Below are positions 51,210-60,697 of a stretch of 64,000 nt of DNA, one piece after another. The notes beneath the pieces were generated by a model. That model was not told where the DNA came from and searched no databases. It saw nothing but the letters and a program-made list of their open reading frames with translations. Source of the stretch: RGIG5579 sp045541915 (GTDB lineage: Bacteria > Bacillota > Clostridia > Oscillospirales > SIG627); contig JAZQJZ010000026.1 in the NCBI GenBank assembly GCA_045541915.1, positions 1 to 64,000 on the forward strand, given 5' to 3'. The translations under genes were made by a program, and so were the position numbers. The first letter of the stretch is position 1. Each line of letters starts with the position of its first letter.

Positions 51210-51986
51210 TTACTGGGGAACATCGGGTGTCAGTTTTACATAGGCCGTGTTGGGATCGGTAATGTCGATCCGTCCCCGTTCCTCTGCGCCAAGGTCTTTT
51301 ATTACTTCCTGAACCATAGCAAATTTATATCCAAGATCACTGTTTTCTCCCATGAGAAGTTCAAAGCGGCTTTGATAGTGCACTTTGATATTTAATTTGT
51401 CCCGAAGATCAAAAACATTTACATCAGAGAGCATTTCCTTTTTCTCCAGGGCAGTGATCAGGTCGGATATAGCAGTGGCAACAGCAGGATCGAAAAAGGA
51501 GAGCTTCTCTCCTACTACGCAACGGGACACATCCTCCGTCAGCAATGAGATTCTGGGAATGGTGGAATCGTGAGGCTCCTTTGCCAAGACATTCAGTTCC
51601 CGGTCCAGGCTGAAAAGCTCTGTTCCCAATTGCAGTGCCATCATGCCAAAATCTTCCCGAAACCCAACCAACACCTTTCCGGGCAGATCAAATTCCACTT
51701 TCACATTCACAAGATAAGGGAAGTTTTCTTCCACAGCGCGGCAAATCTCTTTTTTCGACAAAGCAATCAAAGGAGTCTGCTTTTCCACAGCGCAAACGTC
51801 AAGCATCTCTTCCTGGCTATAGAGAGTGGTTTCCTGGATTACAACCTCTTTCACCACAAGATAGCGGGTAAAGATAAAATAAGCGGCCGTTGACATTAAG
51901 GCCAGGATCAGAACCGCTAAAAAACCGTTTCTGGCGATCTTTTTTTGTTTTCGTTTTTTTTGATAAGCGGAAAGCTCTTCGCTCAT
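51210..51986 (-). CDS. ftsQ: cell division protein FtsQ/DivIB
   Basis: A 258-residue bitopic protein with a basic cytoplasmic start, one membrane helix (about 21-40) and an extracytoplasmic POTRA domain (VVKEVVIQETTLYSQEEML and the downstream FPYLVNVKVEFDLPGKVLV). It works with DivIC and FtsL. It sits directly after murG, in the usual position. GGGGAG precedes the ATG. Confidence 0.9.
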   Translation of the reverse strand: MSEELSAYQKKRKQKKIARNGFLAVLILALMSTAAYFIFTRYLVVKEVVIQETTLYSQEEMLDVCAVEKQTPLIALSKKEICRAVEENFPYLVNVKVEFDLPGKVLVGFREDFGMMALQLGTELFSLDRELNVLAKEPHDSTIPRISLLTEDVSRCVVGEKLSFFDPAVATAISDLITALEKKEMLSDVNVFDLRDKLNIKVHYQSRFELLMGENSDLGYKFAMVQEVIKDLGAEERGRIDITDPNTAYVKLTPDVPQ

Positions 51987-52014
51987 AGACTTCTCCCCTC
52001 TTATATTACTTCCT

Positions 52015-53115
52015 TTATTTTACCAGCTTTCGGATCTCATTCCAAATGACTTCATTGGCATCGGCATGAGAAAGTTTTTTCATATTTTCGCTCATTTTGC
52101 GCAGTCTTTCCGGCGAACGAAGAACGGAATGGATCTCTTTTTGCAGTTTTTCCGGTGTCAGATCCTTTTCCTCGATCAGTATGGCTGCGCCCTTCTCATG
52201 ATAGACAAGAGCATTTTTATATTGATGATTGTCCGTCACATTGGGAGACGGAATGAGAATGGCGGGCTTTCCCATCACAGCCAGTTCTGCCAGCGTAATG
52301 GCACCGGCACGGCAAACCACAAGATCTGCTGCTGCCAGTTGACGGGGCATATCATAAATATATTCGGAAAAATGCACATTGCCGAAACGGCAAATGCCTT
52401 CCTTCTTTTCCATTGCCATATAAGATTCAAATTCCCTGACGCCAAAGGCGTGAGTATGGAAAATGGGTTGTCGCGAAGAATACTCCTTGGCAATCTCAAA
52501 CATGGCTTCATTGATCACATGAGCACCCAGAGAACCGCCAAAGGAAAGAAGAAATGGTGCTGTGATGCCCAGTTGACTGCGGCACTGTGCTCTGGTTAGT
52601 GTTCCCAAAAGGGGGCTTATGGGGTTGCCGGTCAAAACTGTTTTTTTCGGATCACAAGGCAGCTTATCCCGGGATTCCTCAAAGGAAAGACAAACCGTAT
52701 CCACCACCTTGGAAAGACGCTGAGTGGTCAAGCCCGGAAGGGCATTTTGCTCGTGAATCAAGGTGGGAATTTTCATTTTGGTTGCGGCACGCAATACCGG
52801 CCAGGAAACATATCCACCTGTGCCAATCACCACCTGGGGACAAAACTCCTTTAAAATTTTTTTCGCCTGGCCGACACTTGTGATAGCAAGATAAGCCACC
52901 TTCAGATTTTGAAGAGTCAGTTTTCTCTGAAAGCCCTTGACCTTCACATGGCGAATGGGGAAGCCTTCCTTAGTGACAAGGCGATTTTCCATTCCTTCAG
53001 GGGTTCCTACAAAGAGGATCTGACTGTTCGGTTCTTTTTCTAAAATTTTCTTGGCAATGGACAAGGCCGGATTGATATGGCCTGCTGTTCCGCCACCGCT
53101 GAGTACTACTTTCAT
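52015..53115 (-). CDS. murG: UDP-GlcNAc transferase MurG
   Basis: A 366-residue GT-B enzyme making lipid II from lipid I on the inner membrane face. VLSGGGTAGHINPAL, the HEQNALPGLTTQ block, SFGGSLGAHVIN and CRAGAITLAELAVMGKPAILIP are diagnostic. GAAGGAG precedes the ATG, 17 bases after ftsW. Confidence 0.97.
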   Translation of the reverse strand: MKVVLSGGGTAGHINPALSIAKKILEKEPNSQILFVGTPEGMENRLVTKEGFPIRHVKVKGFQRKLTLQNLKVAYLAITSVGQAKKILKEFCPQVVIGTGGYVSWPVLRAATKMKIPTLIHEQNALPGLTTQRLSKVVDTVCLSFEESRDKLPCDPKKTVLTGNPISPLLGTLTRAQCRSQLGITAPFLLSFGGSLGAHVINEAMFEIAKEYSSRQPIFHTHAFGVREFESYMAMEKKEGICRFGNVHFSEYIYDMPRQLAAADLVVCRAGAITLAELAVMGKPAILIPSPNVTDNHQYKNALVYHEKGAAILIEEKDLTPEKLQKEIHSVLRSPERLRKMSENMKKLSHADANEVIWNEIRKLVK

Positions 53116-53132
53116 TGACTTTCTCCTTCAAA

Positions 53133-54347
53133 CTATGCCTTTTCTGTATAGGAATACCTTGAGATGTTCAAAACAACACCCATTTCCGCCATTAGAATCA
53201 GAAGCGAGGAGCCTCCGTAACTGAAGAACGGAAGTGATACACCGGTACTGGGAAGTGCACCGCTTACAACACCGATGTTAAGGAATACCTGCACACCTAC
53301 CTGAATGATGATTCCCATCACCAAAAGGGAGGAAAATTTAGACGGAGCATTTTTGGCAATGTAAAAGCCTCTCCAGATCAGCATAACGAAAAGGAGCACC
53401 ACTGCCACTGCAAAAATAAAGCCCATTTCCTCGCAGATAACCGCGAAAATATAGTCATTCTGGGGCTCCGGCAAATACAGATGCTTTTGTTTGGACTGCC
53501 CCAAGCCAACACCCCAAAGGCCGCCGGAGCCAATGGCATATAAGCTTTGAAGCGGCTGCCAGCCATCACCCAAGGGATCCAATTCTGGGTGGAGCCAGGC
53601 ATTGATTCGGCTCTGACCATGGTCGGTAAACAAAATCAAGGCAAGCATTGCAGCACCGCCTACCCCAAGGCCGGAAAGAAGGATTCCACCCTTCACGCCG
53701 CCTAAGTACATCAGAATGAAGATCAGCGCAAAAATGATGATCATGGCAGAAAGGTGAGGCTGCTTATAAAGAGGAAGACCGATCAGAACCACAAGGAAAA
53801 GGAATGGCATAATGCCGTAACGGAAAGTACGGATTAGGTCACGGCCCTTGGTTTCCAGCCAGACAATGTAACTGGAGACCAATAGGATCACAGAGAATTT
53901 CACAATCTCCGAGGGCTGAACGCTGATAGGTCCAATGTAAATCCAACGTTTGGCACCGTTGGCGTCCGCACCGAAGAAAAATACACAAAGCAAAAGTAAA
54001 TACGAGATGATAAAAATATAAATGGCAGTTTTTTTCAAGAAAAGATAGTCCACAAACCGGGAAACGATATAAATGATCACCAAGGCAACCAATACCCAAC
54101 CGATCTGCTTGCGAATGAAAAAATAGCTGTCATTATAATTGTATTTGGCGTACACATAGCTGGAGGAAAAAACAAAGGTGGTACCGATAGAAAGCAAAAT
54201 CATCACCAGCACTGCAAACGGCCAATCAATTCCGGAGCGAAGACGGTGAACAGAGCTTTTTTTCCGTCCGGGAAGCAGGCTCTTTTTTGTTTTCGGTGGA
54301 CGAAGGGTTACATTTACTTCTTCCTGTTGCGTATTTGGATTTGCCAT
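53133..54347 (-). CDS. ftsW: FtsW/SpoVE-type SEDS glycosyltransferase
   Basis: A 404-residue polytopic protein with about ten helices and an N-terminal cytoplasmic tail of 45 residues. GANGAKRWIYIGPISVQPSE, LYAIGSGGLWGVGLGQSKQK and PSTGVSLPFFSYGGSSLL are SEDS hallmarks. It polymerises lipid II at the septum with its partner penicillin-binding protein. It could also serve as the sporulation-specific SpoVE, since the operon carries a SpoVD-like protein. Confidence 0.95.
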   Translation of the reverse strand: MANPNTQQEEVNVTLRPPKTKKSLLPGRKKSSVHRLRSGIDWPFAVLVMILLSIGTTFVFSSSYVYAKYNYNDSYFFIRKQIGWVLVALVIIYIVSRFVDYLFLKKTAIYIFIISYLLLLCVFFFGADANGAKRWIYIGPISVQPSEIVKFSVILLVSSYIVWLETKGRDLIRTFRYGIMPFLFLVVLIGLPLYKQPHLSAMIIIFALIFILMYLGGVKGGILLSGLGVGGAAMLALILFTDHGQSRINAWLHPELDPLGDGWQPLQSLYAIGSGGLWGVGLGQSKQKHLYLPEPQNDYIFAVICEEMGFIFAVAVVLLFVMLIWRGFYIAKNAPSKFSSLLVMGIIIQVGVQVFLNIGVVSGALPSTGVSLPFFSYGGSSLLILMAEMGVVLNISRYSYTEKA

Positions 54348-54380
54348 ACCTGCTCCTTTCTCCGAAAATCCGGGTTTCGA

Positions 54381-55364
54381 TCAAATAAAGAATATCAAAT
54401 AAGACACTGCACACAAAATGGCAGTTAACAATACGGAAAACGTAACGATGCTGGTTTCCTTCCAACCACACATTTCCATATGATGATGGAACGGTGCCAT
54501 ACGGAAAATTCTCTTTCCGGTGGTTTTGAAGAAGAAAACCTGAAGAACCACGCTAAGCGCTTCCCACAGATAAACAAAGCCCACGGGAAGGATCAAAAGG
54601 GGCAGATCCAAGCAAAAGGCAAGGCCTGCCACCGCGCCGCCCAAAAAGAGTGAGCCGGTATCTCCCATAAAGATTCTGGCGGGGTAATAATTATAAAGCA
54701 AAAATCCAATCATACCGCCGCAAAGCGCGGAGGACAAAACAGTGAGTTCTCCCTTGCCCAAGATCAGTGTGATCACCGCAAAGAAGAAACATACCACAAA
54801 GGTAGTGCCGGCCGCCAGACCGTCAATGCCATCGGTTAAATTCACTGCATTGGTCACAAGGACAATAAACAAAATGGCAAAAAACCAATAGAAAATGCCA
54901 AGATCCCACGAAACATTCAGCGCCGGGATGCGAAGGGTCGTGGTGATTTGATCCTTCATGGAATACAAATAAAATGCTGCAATGGCAAACTGAAAGATCA
55001 ATTTCTGAATGGCCGTCAGTCCTTTGTTTTGCTTTTTGACAAACTTCACAAAGTCATCGATAAAGCCGACTGCACCGAACAGTAGCATCATGATCAGGGT
55101 TTTGAGCCAGGCGCCAGAGCCGCCTTGCACCAAGCGAACCATTCCAAACGCCAATGTGGTGATCAAAATCGCGCCGATGAAAAAGAGTCCGCCCATGGTG
55201 GGAGTTCCCTCTTTGGACTTATGCCAACGAGGACCGATCTCCAAAATGGTTTGCCCCATTTTGATCCGCATCAAAAAGGGGATAAACTTTTTTTCCAAAC
55301 AAAACGTAATCAAAAGTGTCAGTAAAAATGCGCCGAGCGCGATCCAGATTTCAGTTTTCATCAT
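54381..55364 (-). CDS. mraY: phospho-N-acetylmuramoyl-pentapeptide transferase MraY
   Basis: A 327-residue ten-helix membrane enzyme making lipid I. KSKEGTPTMGG, GFIDDFVKF with the metal-binding Asp pair, NLTDGIDGLAAG and FMGDTGSLFLGG are intact, with PFHHHMEMCGW near the end. I start at the ATG at 55364, which overlaps the murF stop; upstream in-frame residues are unlike the family. Confidence 0.96.
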   Translation of the reverse strand: MMKTEIWIALGAFLLTLLITFCLEKKFIPFLMRIKMGQTILEIGPRWHKSKEGTPTMGGLFFIGAILITTLAFGMVRLVQGGSGAWLKTLIMMLLFGAVGFIDDFVKFVKKQNKGLTAIQKLIFQFAIAAFYLYSMKDQITTTLRIPALNVSWDLGIFYWFFAILFIVLVTNAVNLTDGIDGLAAGTTFVVCFFFAVITLILGKGELTVLSSALCGGMIGFLLYNYYPARIFMGDTGSLFLGGAVAGLAFCLDLPLLILPVGFVYLWEALSVVLQVFFFKTTGKRIFRMAPFHHHMEMCGWKETSIVTFSVLLTAILCAVSYLIFFI

Positions 55365-56731
55365 TCCGCTTCCGCTAAACCACAAAGGGCAATTATTTCC
55401 TCAAGTTTCATTCTTCTGCTTGCTTTGAAAAGCACTGTATCTCCGGGGCGAAGCGCCTTTTTCAATGCATTTGCCAACGCTTCAGCGTCAATGGAATTAG
55501 AGACAATCTCTTTTTCCATACCGGCCTCCAGAGCGCCCAGCATAATATGATAACTGACTTTTCCGTAGGTAAACAGACGGTCGGTGCCGCACGCTTTCGC
55601 AAGACTTCCTACTTTTTTATGCGCGCTTTCCGCCAGATATCCCAGCTCCAGCATATCGCCAAGAACGGCAATTTTTCTTCCCTCCGAGGAGGAGAGCACC
55701 TTCAGAGAAGCTTCCATGGATTCCGGAGAGGCGTTATAGCAGTCTGCAATCACGCGGATTCCGTTTTTTTCATAGATCTTCTGTCGAAGACCTGTAGGAG
55801 AATAGGAAAGGATTCCAGCCTGGATGCCTTCGTCTGCCACACCGGAAACAAGTCCCACTGCCACAGCAAAGAGCGTATTCTTAATGAAATGATCCCCGAT
55901 GGCAGGAATGGTGACGCGAAATTCCTTTTCGCTGGAGATCACATCAAAGGAAAGGTGATCCGATGATTTATAAATATCCAGGGGATAAATGTCGTTTTCC
56001 GTATGAAGTCCCACGTAGATGACACGAAAATCCTTCAATCTTTCCTGGATCTTTTCACTGCGGAACAGAGGTTCGTCTCCGTCCAGGATGATCGTACTTC
56101 CCTTTTCCATACCGGAAAGGATCTCCATTTTGGCTTCCAGGATTCCTTCTCTGGAGCCCAAAAGCTCCATATGAGAGGTGCCGATATTGGTGATCACCGC
56201 AAGATTGGGACGTACAAGACCAGTGAGATATTCGATCTCTCCCTTGCCACTCATCCCCATTTCACAAACCACAGCCTCGCATCCTTCTTCAATACGAATC
56301 AAGGTGATGGGAACACCAATGTGATTGTTTAAATTCCCAGTGGTAAAATGGGTGTGATACTTTTCCTTCAGAACAGAAGCGATCAGCTCTTTTGTGGTGG
56401 TTTTACCCACAGAGCCGGTAATTCCCACCGAAATGGCAGGATTCACTCTGCGTTTCCAATAGGCCGCCAGATCTCCCAACGCCTTTAAGGTATCCGGCAC
56501 CAGAATATGATCTTGACCTTCCACCATTTCTTCCGTAATCACAGCAGCGCATTTTCCGGCCACCGACGAAATAAAATCGTGTCCGTCAAAGCGTTCTCCC
56601 CGAAGAGCGATGAATACCTCTCCTTCCGAGATGGTTCTGGAGTCGGTGGAAATACCGTTTGCAATGATATCGTCCTTTCCGTGAAGGGCGCCGCCCACTG
56701 CGCGAGCGATTTCAGCAAGTGTGAGTTTCAT
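55361..56731 (-). CDS. murF: UDP-MurNAc-tripeptide D-alanyl-D-alanine ligase MurF
   Basis: A 456-residue Mur ligase adding D-Ala-D-Ala. The ATP loop is ITGSVGKTTTKELI, with NLNNHIGVPITL, EMGMSGKGEI and ADCYNASPESMEASL. Its start overlaps murE by 20 bases and its stop overlaps mraY, so the three are coupled. Confidence 0.96.
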   Translation of the reverse strand: MKLTLAEIARAVGGALHGKDDIIANGISTDSRTISEGEVFIALRGERFDGHDFISSVAGKCAAVITEEMVEGQDHILVPDTLKALGDLAAYWKRRVNPAISVGITGSVGKTTTKELIASVLKEKYHTHFTTGNLNNHIGVPITLIRIEEGCEAVVCEMGMSGKGEIEYLTGLVRPNLAVITNIGTSHMELLGSREGILEAKMEILSGMEKGSTIILDGDEPLFRSEKIQERLKDFRVIYVGLHTENDIYPLDIYKSSDHLSFDVISSEKEFRVTIPAIGDHFIKNTLFAVAVGLVSGVADEGIQAGILSYSPTGLRQKIYEKNGIRVIADCYNASPESMEASLKVLSSSEGRKIAVLGDMLELGYLAESAHKKVGSLAKACGTDRLFTYGKVSYHIMLGALEAGMEKEIVSNSIDAEALANALKKALRPGDTVLFKASRRMKLEEIIALCGLAEAE

Positions 56732-58199
56732 TTCCGTAGTTTTCTCCGATATAATCTAAAACAATCTTTTTTTCCGAATAATCGTGCTTTCCGTTTTGAT
56801 CAATCTCGTATTCCTCATGCCCTTTTCCGGCCAGAAGGATCACATCGCCTTCTTTCGCGTGGTCAATGGCATAATGGATGGCCTCAGTTCGTTCTGTAAT
56901 GGCAACATACGGGGTGTTTTCGTCCCGGACTCCCTCCAGAATATCTGCAATGATATCTTCTTTTTTCTCACTGCGGGAATTGTCGGAGGTGACAATGACA
57001 AAATCACTCATTTTACAAGCAATGTTTCCCATCAAGGGACGTTTTCCCTTATCCCGATCACCGCCACAGCCAAACAGGGTGATCAGTCTCCCTTTGGTAA
57101 AGCCCCGAAGCGTGGTCAAGATGTTTTTCAGGGCATCGGGAGTGTGAGCAAAATCAATGAAAACGGAAAAAGGTGTTTCCGTTGGGATCCGCTCAATTCT
57201 TCCCTTCACACCGGACATTTCCTCCAGGGCGTTTGCCACAATGGAAAAAGGAATTCCACATTCCAGTGCCACCGACGATGCCGCCAGGGAATTATACACA
57301 TTGAAAAAGCCGGGAATGGGAAGGTAGATCTCTTCTCTTCCCTCTGGGGAGCGAATGAGATAACGGATTCCCCGGTCATCGTGAAAAAGGATTTTCTCTG
57401 CAACATAATCGGCCTTCTCCGACTTGACGGAATAGGTTTGCACGCGAGAGAAAACATCTTTTGTCATTTGGGAGAAGCTGGGATCATCCAAATTGAAAAA
57501 TCCCACCTTGGCTACTTGGAAGAGCTTCTTTTTGGCTTCTTGGTACTCCTCCATTGTTTTATGGAAATCGATATGATCTTGGGTTAGATTGGTGAAAATT
57601 CCGTAATCAAAAGGGATGCCGTTTAATTTATGAAAGGCAAGTGCGTGACTGGAAGCTTCCATGATCACCGTATCCACCTTGGCACTTCTCATCGCATCGA
57701 AAAGGGAAAACAGAAGTTCTGGGTCCGGGGTGGTAAGAAAAGCCGCTGAGCCATCCACCTGATACTCTTCATTGCCAACCAGGTATTTTGTGGTGCCAAT
57801 GAGACCGGTTTTATGCCCGGCCTTTTCAAAAATGGCCTTCAGCATAAAGGAGGTGGTGGTTTTTCCGTTGGTACCAGTGATACCGATAATCCGGCCAAAG
57901 CTCTTTTCCGGATGACCGTAGAAATTCGATAAAATAGGTGAGAGAGCCTCACGGGTGGAGGGCAAAAGAACGTAGGGAACGGTTCCTTCAGGCCGATCCT
58001 GGCAAATGGAAACCACTGCGCCCTTCTCGAGAGCAGCGGGAATATAGTCTCTGCCGTCCGATTTTAAGCCCTTTAAGGCAACAAATGCAGCGCCTTTTGT
58101 GATCTTTCGGCTATCGGAGGAAACGGCGCTGATCTCCAGGTCCGGATCGGCGTGCCATTCCAGAACATCAATGTCTGCAAGCAAATCGAGAAGCTTCAT
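56712..58199 (-). CDS. murE: UDP-MurNAc-tripeptide synthetase MurE
   Basis: A 495-residue Mur ligase adding the third stem-peptide residue. ITGTNGKTTTSFML binds ATP; GCGGDRDKGKRPLMG and GKGHEEYEI follow. The specificity loop reads DNSRSE where meso-diaminopimelate enzymes have DNPR; the Arg is kept and Pro is replaced by Ser. This favours diaminopimelate over lysine, but the variant deserves a check. GGGAGG precedes the ATG. Confidence 0.95.
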   Translation of the reverse strand: MKLLDLLADIDVLEWHADPDLEISAVSSDSRKITKGAAFVALKGLKSDGRDYIPAALEKGAVVSICQDRPEGTVPYVLLPSTREALSPILSNFYGHPEKSFGRIIGITGTNGKTTTSFMLKAIFEKAGHKTGLIGTTKYLVGNEEYQVDGSAAFLTTPDPELLFSLFDAMRSAKVDTVIMEASSHALAFHKLNGIPFDYGIFTNLTQDHIDFHKTMEEYQEAKKKLFQVAKVGFFNLDDPSFSQMTKDVFSRVQTYSVKSEKADYVAEKILFHDDRGIRYLIRSPEGREEIYLPIPGFFNVYNSLAASSVALECGIPFSIVANALEEMSGVKGRIERIPTETPFSVFIDFAHTPDALKNILTTLRGFTKGRLITLFGCGGDRDKGKRPLMGNIACKMSDFVIVTSDNSRSEKKEDIIADILEGVRDENTPYVAITERTEAIHYAIDHAKEGDVILLAGKGHEEYEIDQNGKHDYSEKKIVLDYIGENYGNETHTC

Positions 58200-58220
58200 G
58201 GTTTTCCTCCCTTTTTTTAA

Positions 58221-60563
58221 TTAATCGGTTGCGCCAGAATAATGACGGAAATCAACCACAACAACCGTTCCGGGCAGCACCTGCTCCCCTTCCTTGATGC
58301 TTTGTTGAATTGCCGTAGCTCCCTCCACAGAAGAGAGGGTTCCGGTTTCGATTTCAATATTCAGACCGGCATTGATCAATGCCTTGTTGGCGGCGGCGGC
58401 ACTCAGCCCCACCACATTAGGAACGGTTACAGTGGGCGTATTCAATCCCTCTTCGGTATAGAGAACCACCTTACCGCCCTTCATTACCTTGGTGCCGGCA
58501 ACAGGAGACTGCGCCACCACATTGGAGCCGTTTCCGATCACCTGTATTTCAAGGCCTTTTCCTTGCAGATTACTGGAAGCATAGGTCAGGCTTCTGCCCA
58601 CATAATCGGAAATGGAAACACCAATGGATTCCATATCCTCTTGAGAATACTCCGGCTCTACTCCCAGATAAGGCAGAACCTCCGAGAATATCTTTGCCAC
58701 ATACGGAGCCGCCACAACGGAACCGTAATAGCTGCCCACAGGCTCATCCACCAGAACGATCACTGCGATTTCCGGATCGTCTGCGGGAGCGAATGCCACG
58801 CAGGAAGATACATAGAACTTTTCTTCCCCTTGGCTGATTTCGGTTTTGGTTGAAGTACCTGTTTTAGCGGCAATTTTATAGCCGGGAACGGCGGCGTTTC
58901 GGTTACCGCCCTCGTCTTCCACACTTCGGTACAGATATTCCCAAATGATCTCGCAGTTTTCGGTGGAGACCACTTGGCGTTTGGTTTCTGTGGCATAGCT
59001 TTCAATGATATTGCCGTCGCTGTCAAGACTTGCTTTCAAAACGTGAGGCGTTACCAAATATCCCCCGTTTGCCACCGCGCAGATGGCGCGAAGGTGGGAG
59101 ATGGGAGTGATTTTGAAGTTCTGACCGAATGCAGCACAGGCAGCATCCACGCTGGAATAAGTGCTAAGATTAAAGAAAAGGTTGGAGGCTTCGCCGTAGA
59201 TGTCCACTTCGGTGACTTCGTTATAACCGAAGGCCTGATAGTATTTATAAAACAGATCGGTTCCCAGACGCTGGCTCATCACCACAAAGAAGGGGTTGCA
59301 GGAATAGCCCAGCGCGCCTTCAAAGGTAAGGTTTCCGTGTCCTGCCAGCTTATGGCAGTGAATGGGCTTGGAAAGACCGGGGATCCGGATGTGACCGGTG
59401 CATCGGAAGGTTTCGTTTGCAGTGACCAGGTTTTCTTCCAGAACCATAGCAGAGGTAATAATTTTAAAGGTAGAGCCGGGCTCGTAAAGCTCGGTTACTG
59501 CCTTGTTTTTCCAAAGCTCATTGAGAAGGGTGACCTTATATGCGGTCTTTTCTTCTTCACTGCCCTCGAATGCAGAAAGAAGTGCCTCGGAAATAGCATC
59601 CAGCGTATAAGGGTCATTCAGATCAAAATCCGGCTTGGTTGCCATTCCCAGAATTTCTCCGGTATTGACGTCCATAATGATGCCGGCAACGCGGTTTCTT
59701 GCCTGGGATTCCTCCAGTGCTTCTGTCAGATATTTTTCCAAAATGCTCTGGCAAGTCCAGTCCAGGGTCAGCATGGTATCGGTGCCATCCACCGCATCCA
59801 CATAGCTTTCATACTTTGTACTCATATCGTTTCCGTTGGCGTCCTTGGCAGAAACGATCTTTCCGTCTTCTCCGGAGAGCAACTCATTATAATAGGCTTC
59901 TACACCGGAAAGGCCATAGCCATCGGTTCCGGTAAATCCGATCACGTGGCTGGCAAGCCCGGAATATGGATAGTAGCGCTTAGATTCTTCAGCAAAATGG
60001 ATCATGGAAGAATAGCGTTTATTCGAAACCATTTCCTTGATCTTGGCAGTTAGTTCTAGGTCAACCTGTTTTTTGATGGTTTCATCCGCGCGCTTGGTTT
60101 TGGCGGCTTTCTCCAGAATGACACTTTTTTCCACTCCCAGAAATTGGGACAGTTCATTGGCAATATCTTGCGCTACGGTAACAGAAGTATCAGAGAACAT
60201 AGAAAGAAGGCGGGTTCGTTCTTCCTTTTGTTCATCGCTATCCTTAATTTCTTCCACCAAGGTTTCCACGTAGGCGGCAACGGTAAGATTTGGGATGGTA
60301 TTGGGCGAAATAAAAACCCGCTCCACTGTGGTGCTGATGGCAAGCACCTTCATATTACGGTCGTAAATGGTTCCCCGTTTTGCCTTGACTACGGTTTCTT
60401 TGGTGTATTGATTGATGGTATCCGATTGGTATTTATCAAAGCTGATGACCTGCAAATAAAACAGTCTTCCGATCAGAGCGATGCCACAAAGAATGAACAG
60501 CACCAAGATGACCGTGCAGCGCTTATTTAATTTCAGTCTTCCCGGTTGCAGATTCCCGAGCAT
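58221..60563 (-). CDS. PASTA-tailed class B penicillin-binding protein (SpoVD/PBP2-like)
   Basis: A 780-residue transpeptidase with one N-terminal membrane helix (about 19-39), a dimerisation domain, and the catalytic triad of motifs STFK (in YEPGSTFKIITS), SCN (in GYSCNPFF) and KTG (in AAKTGTSTK). Two C-terminal PASTA domains (about 640-775) include VTVPNVVGLSAAAANKAL. This layout fits SpoVD, which makes cortex with SpoVE, or the divisional PBP2B type. I start at the ATG at 60563, eight bases after GGAG; the ATG two codons earlier is too close to it. A terminator lies upstream. Confidence 0.93.
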   Translation of the reverse strand: MLGNLQPGRLKLNKRCTVILVLFILCGIALIGRLFYLQVISFDKYQSDTINQYTKETVVKAKRGTIYDRNMKVLAISTTVERVFISPNTIPNLTVAAYVETLVEEIKDSDEQKEERTRLLSMFSDTSVTVAQDIANELSQFLGVEKSVILEKAAKTKRADETIKKQVDLELTAKIKEMVSNKRYSSMIHFAEESKRYYPYSGLASHVIGFTGTDGYGLSGVEAYYNELLSGEDGKIVSAKDANGNDMSTKYESYVDAVDGTDTMLTLDWTCQSILEKYLTEALEESQARNRVAGIIMDVNTGEILGMATKPDFDLNDPYTLDAISEALLSAFEGSEEEKTAYKVTLLNELWKNKAVTELYEPGSTFKIITSAMVLEENLVTANETFRCTGHIRIPGLSKPIHCHKLAGHGNLTFEGALGYSCNPFFVVMSQRLGTDLFYKYYQAFGYNEVTEVDIYGEASNLFFNLSTYSSVDAACAAFGQNFKITPISHLRAICAVANGGYLVTPHVLKASLDSDGNIIESYATETKRQVVSTENCEIIWEYLYRSVEDEGGNRNAAVPGYKIAAKTGTSTKTEISQGEEKFYVSSCVAFAPADDPEIAVIVLVDEPVGSYYGSVVAAPYVAKIFSEVLPYLGVEPEYSQEDMESIGVSISDYVGRSLTYASSNLQGKGLEIQVIGNGSNVVAQSPVAGTKVMKGGKVVLYTEEGLNTPTVTVPNVVGLSAAAANKALINAGLNIEIETGTLSSVEGATAIQQSIKEGEQVLPGTVVVVDFRHYSGATD

Positions 60564-60619
60564 CTCCATCTCTCCTTTTTTTCTTAAAATCGTACCACAA
60601 AAAGAGGGTCTATATTGTC

Positions 60620-60650
60620 AAAAAGAGTAAAGGGTATTACCTTTACTCGT
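60620..60650 (-). terminator. terminator-like hairpin between ftsL and the penicillin-binding protein gene
   Basis: On the minus strand GAGTAAAGG pairs with CCTTTACTC around a 6-base loop, then TTTTT. A TGGTACGAT extended -10 element follows at about 60596-60589, so the cluster may restart transcription here. Confidence 0.7.
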
Positions 60651-60697
60651 TTTTGCGCTTTTCTCCTCTTTCCATTCATATTCAGGTGGAGAATTCT

